Assembly (NCBI RefSeq): GCF_045865695.1 | Contig: NZ_BAACAP010000251.1 | Location: forward strand, 124,001 to 188,000 | DNA from: Scytonema sp045865695 | Lineage (GTDB): Bacteria; Cyanobacteriota; Cyanobacteriia; Cyanobacteriales; Nostocaceae | Reading direction: 5' to 3' | Length of the DNA stretch: 64,000 nt | Shown here: positions 26,253 through 35,749 of the stretch, one piece after another | How positions within the stretch are numbered: the first letter of the stretch is position 1 | Layout: every line of letters begins with the position of its first letter | The notes under the pieces: model-generated | Database searches by the model: none | What the model was told of the DNA's origin: nothing | What the model saw: only the letters and a program-made list of their open reading frames with translations | Program-made: the position numbers and the translations under genes

Positions 26253-26591
26253 CTACTTCCCCAATTCTTGTAAAATAGCCTCAAGAGTTGCCTTAAGTTG
26301 GGGCAAATTCTGCTCAATCGCGCCCCAAACTCGATTTAAATTCACCTTTAAATAATCATGAATCAGTACATCTCTAAAACCTGCTATTTGCTGCCAAGGT
26401 ACATCTGGATAAGCTGCTCTGATTTCGGGAGATAACCGCTTCGTTGCTTCCCCAATAATTTCAAAATTTCTAATGACCGCATCTTGAATTATTGTGGTTT
26501 GTAAAAATACCTCTTTGCCATCACGAGTATAAGACTCTATACGCTCGATACATTCAAAGATGTTGCTCAAGTACAGCCGATCGTCTCTCAT
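26253..26591 (-). CDS. hepT: HEPN-domain toxin (HepT-like, DUF86)
   Basis: The 112-aa helical protein has the HEPN RNase motif RX4HXY as RDVLIHDY at about residues 77-84, and the family pattern NFEIIGEATKRLSPEIR. HepT toxins cleave RNA and are neutralised by MntA, which AMPylates the motif Tyr. The ATG overlaps the stop of the nucleotidyltransferase gene, giving the classical antitoxin-toxin operon. The module looks complete. Confidence 0.9.
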   Translation of the reverse strand: MRDDRLYLSNIFECIERIESYTRDGKEVFLQTTIIQDAVIRNFEIIGEATKRLSPEIRAAYPDVPWQQIAGFRDVLIHDYLKVNLNRVWGAIEQNLPQLKATLEAILQELGK

Positions 26592-26878
26592 AACGCCACA
26601 GCTTCCCGCAACACTTTATCTCTAATCAAATCATGTAGGGTTTCTGGTTCAGTTACATCCACTTTACGTCCCAGCAATTCTGACAAGGACTGTATCAAAG
26701 CAATTTGGTCTAGCAAGGTTCGTTGTGGTTCAAGTTCCACCAGAAAATCTACATCACTGTCTAGTCTTGCTTCTCCTCTCGCCACAGAACCAAACACCCG
26801 GACATTATACGCTCCGTACTCAGCCGCAATTCTCAAAATTTCTTCCCGATAAGCTTTAAGTATTTCATCAATGCCCAT
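26588..26878 (-). CDS. mntA: MNT-type nucleotidyltransferase antitoxin (MntA-like)
   Basis: The 96-aa protein carries the minimal nucleotidyltransferase motif VRVFGSVARGEARLDSDVDF with both catalytic Asp residues, and the later acidic strand KVDVTEPE. MntA antitoxins transfer AMP to the HEPN toxin. It is directly followed by hepT with a 4 bp overlap. Confidence 0.9.
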   Translation of the reverse strand: MGIDEILKAYREEILRIAAEYGAYNVRVFGSVARGEARLDSDVDFLVELEPQRTLLDQIALIQSLSELLGRKVDVTEPETLHDLIRDKVLREAVAL

Positions 26879-27172
26879 AGCCTAACCCAAAATGATTTCA
26901 ACAAATCTCTACCTCTAGTTTGGCATTTTCAGGCACATATAAGCTCTTTCCGTAAACGCTTCTTTTTAGTAGCAACATAACTGATTTCTTTTTAATAAGA
27001 AGATAATGCAGTGAGATCGGATGCTTTCTTTACTGGTAAGGATTTGCTCTACGGGATGCGGGAAGAACTATCTAGATTTGGGTTTGAATCCCCACCAAGA
27101 TCTCTCGCCCGTCTGCTCCAGCGTGTTGTTAGATTGGGCTTTCGTGACAAGTTTACAACTTCTGTGCCGCTT

Positions 27173-27286
27173 TCAGCTTGTTGAAGAATGCAAATCGGCA
27201 AAGATAGCTCTCAGGTCATGATTGAATGAGCGAGAGTACTCTTCACGAATTCTGTGGATTTCTTCAACAATCTCATCGTGGAACAT
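27173..27286 (-). CDS. small antitoxin-like protein (37 aa)
   Basis: A perfect GGAGG seven bases before ATG 27286 drives a short frame reading MFHDEIVEEIHRIREEYSRS, FNHDLRAIFADL, and a divergent tail ending at TGA 27173-27175. It resembles a common family of small (~60-80 aa) cyanobacterial proteins starting DEIVxEIRxIREEYAxxFNYDL, often found beside toxins. It is shorter than usual, so it may be truncated. Confidence 0.5.
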   Translation of the reverse strand: MFHDEIVEEIHRIREEYSRSFNHDLRAIFADLHSSTS

Positions 27287-27382
27287 AGTCAACCTCCAAA
27301 AAGTAGCATTTTATATCATTTTCGGTATAATAAATGCTGGCATAAGGATTATGATGGAAACAATAAGTTGCGATTGCTGTCT

Positions 27383-27696
27383 ATGAATCTTCAATCCGTT
27401 GCAAATTTAAACAAGCTGCCTCTTCATATCATAGTTGAACGGCTGGATTCAGGGCATTTTATAGCATCAGTGTCAGAGTTAGCTGATTGTGTAGCCGAAG
27501 CTGAAAATCGTGAGGATGCGATCGCATCCCTAGAGGAAAAAATTAAAGCAAGGCTAGCAAATATTGAGATTTTGACGAAGTTTCAAATAATCCCTGGACA
27601 GATTTTATTGGTATGTTTGAGGGAGATGAGGAGTTTGCAGAGCTTGCAGAGGAATTGCGGACAGAGCGCGAGCTAGATATAAATGGTGCAGCATGA
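27383..27696 (+). pseudogene. HicB-like antitoxin with frameshift, plus toxin start
   Basis: ATG 27383 reads LPLHIIVERLDSGHFIASVS, AEAENREDAIASLEEKIKAR, then shifts frame around 27560-27575. The other frame gives NPWTDFIGMFEGDEEFAELA, EELRTERELDINGAA and TGA 27694-27696. The two halves together match one family of ~105-aa antitoxins. Overlapping the stop, ATGAGCCTTTGG (MSLW) resembles a VapC-type toxin start that ends after 11 codons. Confidence 0.6.
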
Positions 27697-27804
27697 GCCT
27701 TTGGTTCGACTGGATGGATGAAATCTGAAATCGCTCGCCGTGGGTAAGATGCCCACATTACTTGTTTTTGCTCAATTCCTTGAGGGATAAGGTTAAACAA
27801 TAAC

Positions 27805-28001
27805 GGTTCTTTCGTACAAAGCGCGTGCTAAATCATTAATTAAGTTTGATAAGTTTGCCTTAAAACCAATGCTTACAGGCGGTTGTAGTCGAGATTTAAG
27901 CAATCTTACACAAAATGCAGTGAGGAATGGCTTTTATGATTGTCCAGCAAGGGTTTTCAGCTATTTTTTCAACAGTTTAGCACGCTAAGTACGCAAGAAC
28001 C
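27805..28001 (+). mobile_element. non-autonomous relative of the ISL3 element (197 bp)
   Basis: The ends are ggttctttcgtacaaagcgc (left) and, on the right, the complement of ggttcttgcgtacttagcgt. These are the two different termini of the ISL3 element at 5654-7065. The 197 bp have no coding capacity. The insertion lies where a CHAT gene loses its N-terminal coding part. It is probably a MITE mobilised in trans by an ISL3 transposase. Confidence 0.8.
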
Positions 28002-28004
28002 CAA

Positions 28005-29291
28005 AAAATATCAATTTTTGAACAACAAACTACTACTTACCGCTGGTTGCAGAAAGCATTAGTCGCCCAAAATAAAATAGAACAAGCATTAGAAATATCA
28101 GAACGCGGTAGAGCCAGATCAATTATTGATTTAATTACCTCAAAATCAATCAGAAGTAACGAATCTTTAAACACAATCCCGTCCATCGCCCAAATAAAAA
28201 AAGTCGCTTAACAGCAAAAAGTCACATTTGTTGAATATTCCTTAGTCAAGGATGAAAAACTTTACATTTGGGTAGTCAAACCCACAGGAGAAATCGTCTT
28301 TAAACAAGTAGACTTAAAATCCCTCAAAACACCTCTGAAAAAATTAGTAGAAACCAGTCGTCGATCTATTGGTGTTACAGGACGTGGTGCTAAGGTTGAA
28401 CACACACCCCTACCAAATCCAGAAAATCAAAAACAACGCTTACAACAACTCCACGAACTCCTAATTACACCCATCGCCAACCATCTCCCCAAAAATCCTG
28501 ACGATCGCGTTATTTTTATCCCCCATGAATCCCTATTTCTCGTTCCCTTCCCAGCGCTCCAGGATGCAAATAACAAATACCTGATTGAAAAGCATACCAT
28601 ATTCACTGCTCCAGCGATTCAGGTACTAGACTACACCTGCAAAAACGCAGAAACATTAAATCTTGCGTCTCTACAACCCAAAGATACATTACTGGTGGGA
28701 AACCCAATTATGCCCATTACAGGGATTCCTCCCATACAACAACGTCCTTTACCCGGTACGGAAAAAGAAGCGAAAAAAATAGCTCCCATTCTCAATACTC
28801 AACCTCTTATCGGTAAACAAGCAACAAAATCTGCTGTACTGGGAAAAATATCAACAGCCAAAATAATTCATTTAGCCACACATGGGTTACTCGATGGATT
28901 TGGAGAAAGAATACCAGGTGCGATCGCATTGGCTCCCGATACTCCTGGTGTCAACGAAGGATTGCTCAAAACCACCGAAATAATTGACTTAAATTTGAAA
29001 GCAGACTTAGTAGTTTTGAGTGCGTGCGATACGGGTAAAGGGGAAATCACAGGTGATGGAGTCGTGGGATTATCCCGTTCCTTGCTGACTGCGGGAGCAG
29101 AAAGTGTCATCGTTTCCCTGTGGGCAGTTGATGATGGTTCCACTTCAGAATTAATGGTGGAATTTTACCGCCAATTGCAGCAAAAACCTGACAAAGCCAA
29201 AGCACTGCGTCAAGCGATGTTAATGACAATGAAAAAACATCCCCATCCCATACATTGGGCAGCTTTCACCCTAATTGGGAACGCAGAATAA
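28005..29291 (+). pseudogene. CHAT-domain protease-like protein, 5' truncated with stop
   Basis: The frame opens at the MITE edge with FEQQTTTYRWLQKALVAQNK, IEQALEISERGRARSIID (the linker between TPR and CHAT). A TAA stands at 28209-28211 (IKKVA, stop, QQKVTFVEYSLV). The CHAT domain follows complete: ERIPGAIALAPDTPG, the catalytic His in IIHLATHGLLDG and Cys in VVLSACDTGKGE, ending in HWAAFTLIGNAE. The TPR part is missing. Internal starts could make a partial CHAT domain, but the gene is clearly broken. Confidence 0.8.
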
Positions 29292-29483
29292 ACCTGAACT
29301 TAAAAAAATTTCACCAAAGCGCAAAATTTTTGCATATCCTCCTTTCCCTCAGAAATACATAAACACAAGAGAAGAAAAGAGACTTCCAGAACGCGAAAAA
29401 ACATTGTAATTCACTCTACGATCGTATCTATTCCTCTTGAGCAAACATCACTCAACAATTATCAATATCAAGGACTCAGAAAA

Positions 29484-30143
29484 ATGAAAAAATTCACATT
29501 AGCACTTGGCATGGCTGTATTAGGTGCAATTGTTTCCAGTCCCAAAGTATTCGCAGAAAACCTCAATCAACTAGAACCAATTCTCATCGCTCAAGCCAAA
29601 CCTCAACTCAAGCCACAACTACAATTACCCTCAATTAAACTCCAATTGACACCTAACTCCAACCCTGAAAATAGCAACAATATCGAGACATTACTAAATC
29701 AGGCAGGAGAGTACTTAGAAAAGGGTAATTATGACAAAGTGGTTGAAAATTGTAACCAGGTCTTAGAACAGGATAAGAATAATTATGGAGCCTATATAAT
29801 GCGAGGTTTAGCATACACCCAGCTAGAACAATACCAACCAGCAATCAATGACTTTAACCAAGCAATTAACATTGAACCCAAATCTCATTACTCTTACTTT
29901 GGTAGAGGCTTTGCTCTCTTCCACTTAAAAGAATACGAACAGTCACTAGCAGACTTTAACCAAACAATAAAACTGGAATCAGATTTTGCCCATGCTTATT
30001 TCTGGCGCGGCATTACTCAAGGTTATTTAGGTAATAAACAGGGAGCAGTTGCAGATTTACGACAAGCTGCGGAACTGTATAAGAAAGAAGGTAAAACCGA
30101 CAATATGAAGACAGCACTTGACCTTTTAAAGCAAATTAGTTAG
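29484..30143 (+). CDS. exported TPR protein (219 aa)
   Basis: An N-terminal signal peptide (FTLALGMAVLGAIVSSPKVF then AEN) precedes three tetratricopeptide repeats between about residues 65 and 200: EYLEKGNYDKVVENCNQVLE, GLAYTQLEQYQPAINDFNQA, GFALFHLKEYEQSLADFNQT. It is expected in the periplasm or membrane as a protein-protein adaptor. It lies between two CHAT genes and is probably part of the same functional set. A terminator-like hairpin follows at 30160. Confidence 0.85.
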   Translation: MKKFTLALGMAVLGAIVSSPKVFAENLNQLEPILIAQAKPQLKPQLQLPSIKLQLTPNSNPENSNNIETLLNQAGEYLEKGNYDKVVENCNQVLEQDKNNYGAYIMRGLAYTQLEQYQPAINDFNQAINIEPKSHYSYFGRGFALFHLKEYEQSLADFNQTIKLESDFAHAYFWRGITQGYLGNKQGAVADLRQAAELYKKEGKTDNMKTALDLLKQIS

Positions 30144-30159
30144 TGCAAATACTAAGTCA

Positions 30160-30192
30160 AGATTCCCGACTTTTTCAAAAGTTTGGGAATCT
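30160..30192 (+). terminator. hairpin downstream of TPR gene
   Basis: The arms agattccc (30160-30167) and gggaatct (30185-30192), with an extra acttt/aaagt pairing inside, form a stem-loop 17 bp after the TPR stop. There is no long T-run after it, so it may be a weak terminator or an mRNA-end stabiliser. Confidence 0.5.
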
Positions 30193-30268
30193 GTAGCACT
30201 AGCAAAAGCCTCAATTTACCCTATTCGCATATCTTATAAATCTCCCTACCTTAACCACTCTCAGAATC

Positions 30269-31618
30269 ATGCTAAATCCAAAATACCTCTTAAAGATAAT
30301 TATCTCCACAATAACTATTAGTCTTGTCGCTATAAACTCAACTTCAATTAATCATGCGATCGCTTCGGAAAAATCACAAAATCAGTTAGAGATGACAGCA
30401 GAGAACAAAGATAATTCTCCAGCCCAACAACCTAATAAATCATCACTTGTAAAAGTAGCTCAACAACAAAACGCCACACTTGTACAGTATTCAATCATAG
30501 CGCATGAATCCATAGTTGATGGTAAACCCCAAACTCAAGAATCAGAACTATATATTTGGGTGATTAAGCCGAATGCTGAAGTAGAATTTCGCAAAGTTGA
30601 CTTAAAAGCTTGGGAAAAAATAGAAAAAATTTCATTTCTCAACTTGTTAAGAAGAAATAGACGCGCATTTAGTGCTAGAAGTACAGATATAAAAGGAGCT
30701 AAAGTCGAACCCGAACCAAAGGAAAATAACTTATCACCTGATTTACAAAAATTGCATCAAATATTAATTAAACCCATTGCTGATTTCATACCACAAAAAC
30801 CCGAGGAAAAAGTTATTTTTATTCCTCAAGGTGAATTTTTAACTGTTCCATTTACTGCATTAAAAGATACAAATGGTAAATATTTAATTGAGAAACATAC
30901 GATTTCCACTGCACCATCAATTCAGGTATTAGATTTACTTTACCAACGAAAAATAAAACGTAAGGGTGAACAAGCTTTCGTCCCCAAAAATATAACAGGT
31001 GATGAATTATTAATAGTAGGTAATCCTACTGCGCCAAAAACACCCCTAAAAGCAGGAGAGGAAATCTGTAAATCACCACCATTACCGGGTACGGAGAAAG
31101 AAGCAAAAGCGATCGCACAAATATTTAAAGCTCAAGCACTCATAGGTGATGCTGCCACAGAAACCGCGATCGCACAAAAAATGCCCCAAGCCAAAATAAT
31201 TCACTTAGCAGCCAATGCTTTTCCTGATAATTGTCAGAAGGAAAACTCTCCTGATGCGATTGCCCTTGCTTCTTCAGATCGAGATGACGGTTGGTTGAGA
31301 ACTGAAGAAATCCAGAATATGAAGCTCAAAGCTGATTTAGTTGTCTTGACTGGTTGCGATACAGCATTGGGAAAAATCACAGGTGATGGTGTTATTGGGC
31401 TTTCCCGTGGTTTTTTAGTGGCTGGTGCAGATAGCGTCATAGGTTCACTATGGGATGTTGATGATATGGCGACGGCATTTCTGATTACTGAGTTTTATGT
31501 TAATTTAAGCAGAAATACGGATAAAGCTGATGGGTTACGTCAAGCGATGCTGGAAACGATGAAAAAGTATCCAAATCCTCGCGATTGGGCTGCTTTTACG
31601 CTGATTGGTTTGTTGTAG
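30269..31618 (+). CDS. exported CHAT-domain protein, catalytic His replaced
   Basis: The 449-aa protein has a signal-like N-terminus (IIISTITISLVAINSTS, ASEKS), a linker, and a C-terminal CHAT (caspase HetF-associated with TPRs) domain: VIFIPQGEFLTVPFTALKD, LPGTEKEAKAIAQIFKAQAL, and the Cys block VVLTGCDTALGKITGDGVIG. In active CHAT peptidases the first catalytic residue is the last His of HLATHG; here the block reads IIHLAANAFPDN, so that His is absent. The protein may be a non-proteolytic member or a decaying gene. No TPR is present in this polypeptide; the adjacent TPR proteins could supply it. Confidence 0.85.
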   Translation: MLNPKYLLKIIISTITISLVAINSTSINHAIASEKSQNQLEMTAENKDNSPAQQPNKSSLVKVAQQQNATLVQYSIIAHESIVDGKPQTQESELYIWVIKPNAEVEFRKVDLKAWEKIEKISFLNLLRRNRRAFSARSTDIKGAKVEPEPKENNLSPDLQKLHQILIKPIADFIPQKPEEKVIFIPQGEFLTVPFTALKDTNGKYLIEKHTISTAPSIQVLDLLYQRKIKRKGEQAFVPKNITGDELLIVGNPTAPKTPLKAGEEICKSPPLPGTEKEAKAIAQIFKAQALIGDAATETAIAQKMPQAKIIHLAANAFPDNCQKENSPDAIALASSDRDDGWLRTEEIQNMKLKADLVVLTGCDTALGKITGDGVIGLSRGFLVAGADSVIGSLWDVDDMATAFLITEFYVNLSRNTDKADGLRQAMLETMKKYPNPRDWAAFTLIGLL

Positions 31619-31629
31619 TGGTGAGGGGT

Positions 31630-33360
31630 ATGACGATGCGTTCCTGCAAAATTGGGTTAAGTGTGTTTATTTGTTTGTTGGCTGTTTTTTCGACTTCATT
31701 AAGTTCTAGCTTGCCGATGGTATTTACAGCGTCGCAGGTGTTAGCGCAGACTAATACTAACCGCAAAGCAGAAGCAGAGAAAGTGATGCAGCAAGGTCGT
31801 GAGCAACTCCAAACCAGTCAATTCACCGCTGCATTACAATCTTGGCAACAAGCACTTTTAATCTACCGCGAAATAAAAGACCGTCAAGGCGAGGGGAAAA
31901 CACTGGGAAATTTAGGTCTGGCTTACCATTTTCTGGGAGATTACCGCAAAGCCATTGAATACTATCAGCAAAGTTTGCCAATCTTGCGAGAAATTAAAGA
32001 CAGTAAAACCGAGGGTATTGTACTCTCGAATTTCGGTAATACCTATGATAACTTGGGAGATTACCGCAAAGCCATTGAATACCATCAGCAAAGCTTGAAA
32101 ATCGCCCAAGAAATCAAAGACCGTCAAGGCGAGGGGGCTGTATTTGGAAATCTCGGTATTGCTTACTATAGTTCGGGAGATTACCGCAAAGCCATTGAGT
32201 ACCATCAGCAACACTTGAAAATCGTCCAAGAAATCAAAGACCGTCAAGGCGAGGGGGCTGCATTTGGAAATCTCGGTATTGCTCACCACGATCTGGGAGA
32301 CTACCCTAAAGCCATTGACTACCAACAGCAAAGATTGAAAATCGCGCAGGAAATTAAAGACCGTTTAGGAGAGAGACAATCACTGGGAAATCTTGGTCTT
32401 GTCTACTATAGTTTGGGAGATAATCTCAAAGCTATTGACTACCAACAGCAAAGTCTGAAAATCGCCCAAGAAATCAAAGACCGTCAAGGCGAAGGCGCGA
32501 CACTCGGAAATATCGGTATTGCCTACTATAGTCTAAGAGACTACCCTAAAGCCATTGAGTACCAACAGCAAAGTCTAAAAATCGCTCAAGAAATTAAAGA
32601 CCGCCGAGGGGAGGGTCAATCACTGGTAAACCTTGGTCATGCCAACTATCGTTTGGGAGATAATTTCAAAGCCATTGATTCCTATCAGCAAAGTCTGAAA
32701 ATTGCCCAAGAAATTAAAGACCGTCAAGGGCAGGGTAATGCGTTGGGTGGTCTCGGTAATACCTACTATAATCTGAGAGACTACCCCAAAGCCATTAAGT
32801 ACCAACAGCAAAGGTTGAAAATATCTCAAGAAATAAAAGACCGTCGAGGGGAGGGTGCTGCACTTAACAATTTAGGACTTGCTTACTACAAACAAGGAAA
32901 TCTCAAGTTAGCAGAAAGTATCCTATTTGAGGGGATAAAAGTTTTAGAATCTCTGCGATATCGAGAATTAAAGGATAGTGATAAAATCTCTTTTTTTGAC
33001 ACTCAAAGTAGTATTTATCGCCTTGTAACGAGAGAAACTAGCATATCCTCCCTCACTCCCAGAAATACAAATAAGCAAACAATCCAAAATCTAAAATCTA
33101 AAATCCAAAATCACCATGTCCCACATCAAACGCCGTCAATTTCTCCAATTCGCTGGTTCTGCTTTAGCCACAATGGGTATCAGCCAGTTAGATATTATGC
33201 TTCAAGGAGAACGTTACGCAAAAGCTTTAGCACAAGACACACCCCGCAAACTGGCGTTACTTCTGTACGTTCGCTCATTTTTGAAGGGCAAGAGGAATTA
33301 ATGCCTGACTGTGTAAGGTTTCAACGTGATTGTGGATCTGATAGTGGTGATACCGTGTAA
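31630..33360 (+). CDS. exported TPR protein, C-terminus altered
   Basis: A signal peptide (IGLSVFICLLAVFSTSLSSS) is followed by nine near-identical 40-aa tetratricopeptide units of the type GDYRKAIEYHQQSLKIAQEI plus KDRQGEG and NLGIAYYSL (about residues 65-430). The coding DNA is a homogenised 120 bp repeat from ~31.8 to 32.9 kb. After DKISFFDTQSSIYRL the family normally continues to a CHAT domain. Here it passes into spacer-like sequence (QNLKSKIQN) and overlaps the caspase and IS sequences in another frame, so the last ~85 residues are probably not native. ATG 31630 is preferred over an upstream TTG. Confidence 0.75.
   Translation: MTMRSCKIGLSVFICLLAVFSTSLSSSLPMVFTASQVLAQTNTNRKAEAEKVMQQGREQLQTSQFTAALQSWQQALLIYREIKDRQGEGKTLGNLGLAYHFLGDYRKAIEYYQQSLPILREIKDSKTEGIVLSNFGNTYDNLGDYRKAIEYHQQSLKIAQEIKDRQGEGAVFGNLGIAYYSSGDYRKAIEYHQQHLKIVQEIKDRQGEGAAFGNLGIAHHDLGDYPKAIDYQQQRLKIAQEIKDRLGERQSLGNLGLVYYSLGDNLKAIDYQQQSLKIAQEIKDRQGEGATLGNIGIAYYSLRDYPKAIEYQQQSLKIAQEIKDRRGEGQSLVNLGHANYRLGDNFKAIDSYQQSLKIAQEIKDRQGQGNALGGLGNTYYNLRDYPKAIKYQQQRLKISQEIKDRRGEGAALNNLGLAYYKQGNLKLAESILFEGIKVLESLRYRELKDSDKISFFDTQSSIYRLVTRETSISSLTPRNTNKQTIQNLKSKIQNHHVPHQTPSISPIRWFCFSHNGYQPVRYYASRRTLRKSFSTRHTPQTGVTSVRSLIFEGQEELMPDCVRFQRDCGSDSGDTV
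33116..33262 (+). pseudogene. Tat-exported caspase-family protein, cut by IS
   Basis: ATG 33116 reads a twin-arginine-type leader (MSHIKRRQFLQFAGSALATM) and the start of a C14 caspase-like domain (AKALAQDTPRKLALL). At exactly this point the IS1634-type element begins. The p20 domain with the His/Cys dyad is missing, and the sequence beyond the right IS end is unrelated, so the rest of the gene has been lost. Confidence 0.75.
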
Positions 33361-33540
33361 TACTTGGGGAAGGGTTTGACAGCCTACCGGTGTATTACAC
33401 GGTAGGGGGGGTCGAGCCTTCCCGTGTAATACATGGGAGGAATTAGAGGCGAGCGTGCATAAATATGCCCTTGGTGTAATTCTTCATATTACGTCCGAAA
33501 GATACCGATTAAGGGTTAAAATTACGGTGTAATACACGGG
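33351..33540 (+). repeat. iterated ccgtgtaatacac motif, left subterminal array
   Basis: About four good copies of a ~15 bp motif (consensus ccgtgtaatacacgg, in both orientations) lie at 33351, 33387, 33421 and 33524, with a weaker one near 33471. They resemble transposase-binding sites. The motif also covers the leader of the passenger gene, so binding could repress it. Confidence 0.75.
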
Positions 33541-33554
33541 AGAAGAGTAGAGTA

Positions 33555-33926
33555 ATGTTGAAGCGGGACATTCAAGGGAAGTTCGCGCTCAAGAACGATG
33601 ATTATCGTCAAGTGCGCTCACTAAGATTAACTGATGATACCTGGAAAGCTCTGGGGATCGCAGCTGAATGTTTTGGTATGACTAGATCTGATTACTTGGA
33701 ACAGGTGCTCAGGGACAATGCTAGTCCAAGTATTACATGGGAAAAAGAGCCGATAAATCAAGCCAAAACTACTGTTGTTGAACTTGCGACTACGCCACTG
33801 TTGGTGGCAACACTTGAAACTTTACGTGACCAAGTTTTACTACAATTGAAGTTAGGTAAGCAAGCTCCAGGCTACAAAGCAGCACTTAAAGCCCTGAATC
33901 ATTTTATTGCAGCACTAACTAGCTAG
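33555..33926 (+). CDS. IS passenger protein (123 aa), RHH-like
   Basis: A GGGAGAAGAG leader precedes this ATG. The protein reads RSLRLTDDTWKALGIAAECF then MTRSDYLEQVLRDN, a pattern suggesting a ribbon-helix-helix or CopG-like DNA-binding part. A C-terminal helical region follows. It sits inside the IS between the left motif array and the transposase, on the same strand. It may regulate transposition; no enzymatic motif is visible. Confidence 0.65.
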   Translation: MLKRDIQGKFALKNDDYRQVRSLRLTDDTWKALGIAAECFGMTRSDYLEQVLRDNASPSITWEKEPINQAKTTVVELATTPLLVATLETLRDQVLLQLKLGKQAPGYKAALKALNHFIAALTS

Positions 33927-33962
33927 TATACACAAGAATCCGAATAGATTAGAGGAAAAACA

Positions 33963-35670
33963 GTGGAAATAAGTTCCGAGCGGATAGACGATATTCCGTT
34001 AATCGTGGAATGGCTCAAACAGATGGAGATAGCCAAATGTATTGACCAAAAACTGAGGGAACCCCACGGAAACCACAAAGGATTGAGCTACGGACAATTG
34101 AGTGTATTGTTATTAACATATATAATTACCCAGTCAGACCATAGGTTGTCTGCTGTGGAACCTTGGGTGCAAACACATCGAACGATTTTAGAGTTAAGTA
34201 CGGGGTGGTCGATAGGGGAAAAAGATGCCAGTGATGACCGATTAGCAAGGGTAGTCGAAGAGTTAGGGTTGCAGTCACAGGCCAGGTTGGAAATAGAAGT
34301 AAAGCTAGGACGGCATCTAATTCGTGCCTACGAATTGCCGACTGTTGTGGCACGAGCTGATACAACTAGTTTTAGTGTGAATCATCAACAGGGAGAATCG
34401 CCAGAAGAAAGTCTACTGCATCATGGGTACTCCAAAGATTTTCGCCCAGACTTGCTGCAATACCGTCAATTACTGGCAACCCTTGACCCAATGGGAATGC
34501 CTTTGGTCAGTGCCACCCTAGAAGGGAATGGAGCTGATGATCCATTATATTTTCCTACCTGGCAACAAATGGTAAAGGTGATTGGACACAAAAATTTTGT
34601 CTTCATCGCTGATTGTAAAGCAGGCTCGATTGCAACCCGCGCCACCATTGCAGCAAACCGAGGGATTTACTGCGTTCCTGTACCCACTCGTTTTGCAACA
34701 CCCCCAATATCTGAAGCAATGGGTACTCTCCCCACCAGCAGAAACTGTGGAGATTCGTTTACCGCGACTTGATGAAGAAGAACCTGCTGTGGGAAAAGGC
34801 TTTGAAGTAGAGTTAGGCAAGTTTTGGTTCAACGAAGAAACTAACAAGTGGGTACGTTGGCATGAACGTTACTTAGTAGTTTATTCCCAAAGCCTTGCGG
34901 CCTCTGAGATTCATGGTCAACAGCAACGCATTAATACTGCAAGAACTGCTCTCGATAAATTAGCATTGAAACCAGGTGACGACCGGGAGCAACTCAGCCA
35001 TAAAGTAGAAAACATTCTTAAGCGCTATCGTGTCAACGATTTTTTCTCAACCACTATTATAGAAGAAACACTTGTGAAAACTCGCCATGTCGGGCGAGGA
35101 CGACCATCAAAAAACTCTCCGACTGAAGAGGTGACGAGTATTTGTCTTCAACTTCATATCCAGCAGATTGATGATGCGATTAAGCTTTCAGAAACCTTGG
35201 CTGGATGGCGATTGTATGTCACCAATGCTCCGACCACTCAACTGACCCTACCACAAGCCGTAATGTATTACCGAGATGAATGGCTTTTGGAGCGTGGGTT
35301 TCACCGTTTTAAAAGAGGTTCTTTGCCCGCCTTGCCTATTTACTTCCAAAACGAAGACCGAATCACTGGTTTGATGTTCGTGTTGAACATTGCTTTGCGC
35401 GTATTTACCCTAATGGAGTTTGTGGTAAGGTTAGCTCTTCAGCAAACCCAACAATCTTTGGCTGGTCTTTATGATGGCAATCCAAAGCGAAAAACAGAAC
35501 GCCCATCTGCTGAGAGAATGCTTCAGGCTTTTTGTAATTTAACTCTTTATTTCCTTCCTGATTCTACCATCTTCATCACACCGATTAACGCCCTTCAAAA
35601 ACAAATTCTCTCCTTGATGAAAATACCTGAGTCCCTTTATCAGCATGAAGTAGTGCAAAACTATACATAA
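33963..35670 (+). pseudogene. IS1634 family transposase, frameshifted
   Basis: The first frame (GTG 33963) carries the DUF4277 N-terminus (ERIDDIPLIVEWLKQMEIAK, ITQSDHRLSAVEPWVQ) and the first catalytic Asp region (VARADTTSFSVNH). Near 34680-34700 the frame changes (VPVPT to LVLQHPQYLKQWV). It continues through RLPRLDEEEPAVGKGFEVEL, and the YYRDEWLLERGFHRFKRGSL block with the catalytic Glu, to 35670. A single-base change would restore a ~570-aa protein. Programmed frameshifting is possible, but no slippery heptamer is obvious, so it is treated as broken. Confidence 0.8.
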
Positions 35671-35749
35671 TTACGTCTTACCCCTATAAAATCAGCACTC
35701 CTAGACTTTAAGACACAGAACTGAATGTCCCATTTCAACATCAGATACC

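Noticed and set aside
27050..27125. Possible tRNA, because gggtttgaatcccc resembles a T-arm
   Set aside because: No acceptor stem pairing, D-arm or anticodon arm can be drawn around it.
33351..33540. CRISPR array formed by repeated gtgtaatacac units
   Set aside because: The units are short, occur in both orientations with irregular spacing, and are mirrored at the other IS end, so they are transposon subterminal motifs.
33963..35670. Programmed frameshift in the IS1634 transposase
   Set aside because: No A/T-rich slippery heptamer or downstream stem is evident at the frame change, and this family is normally a single frame.
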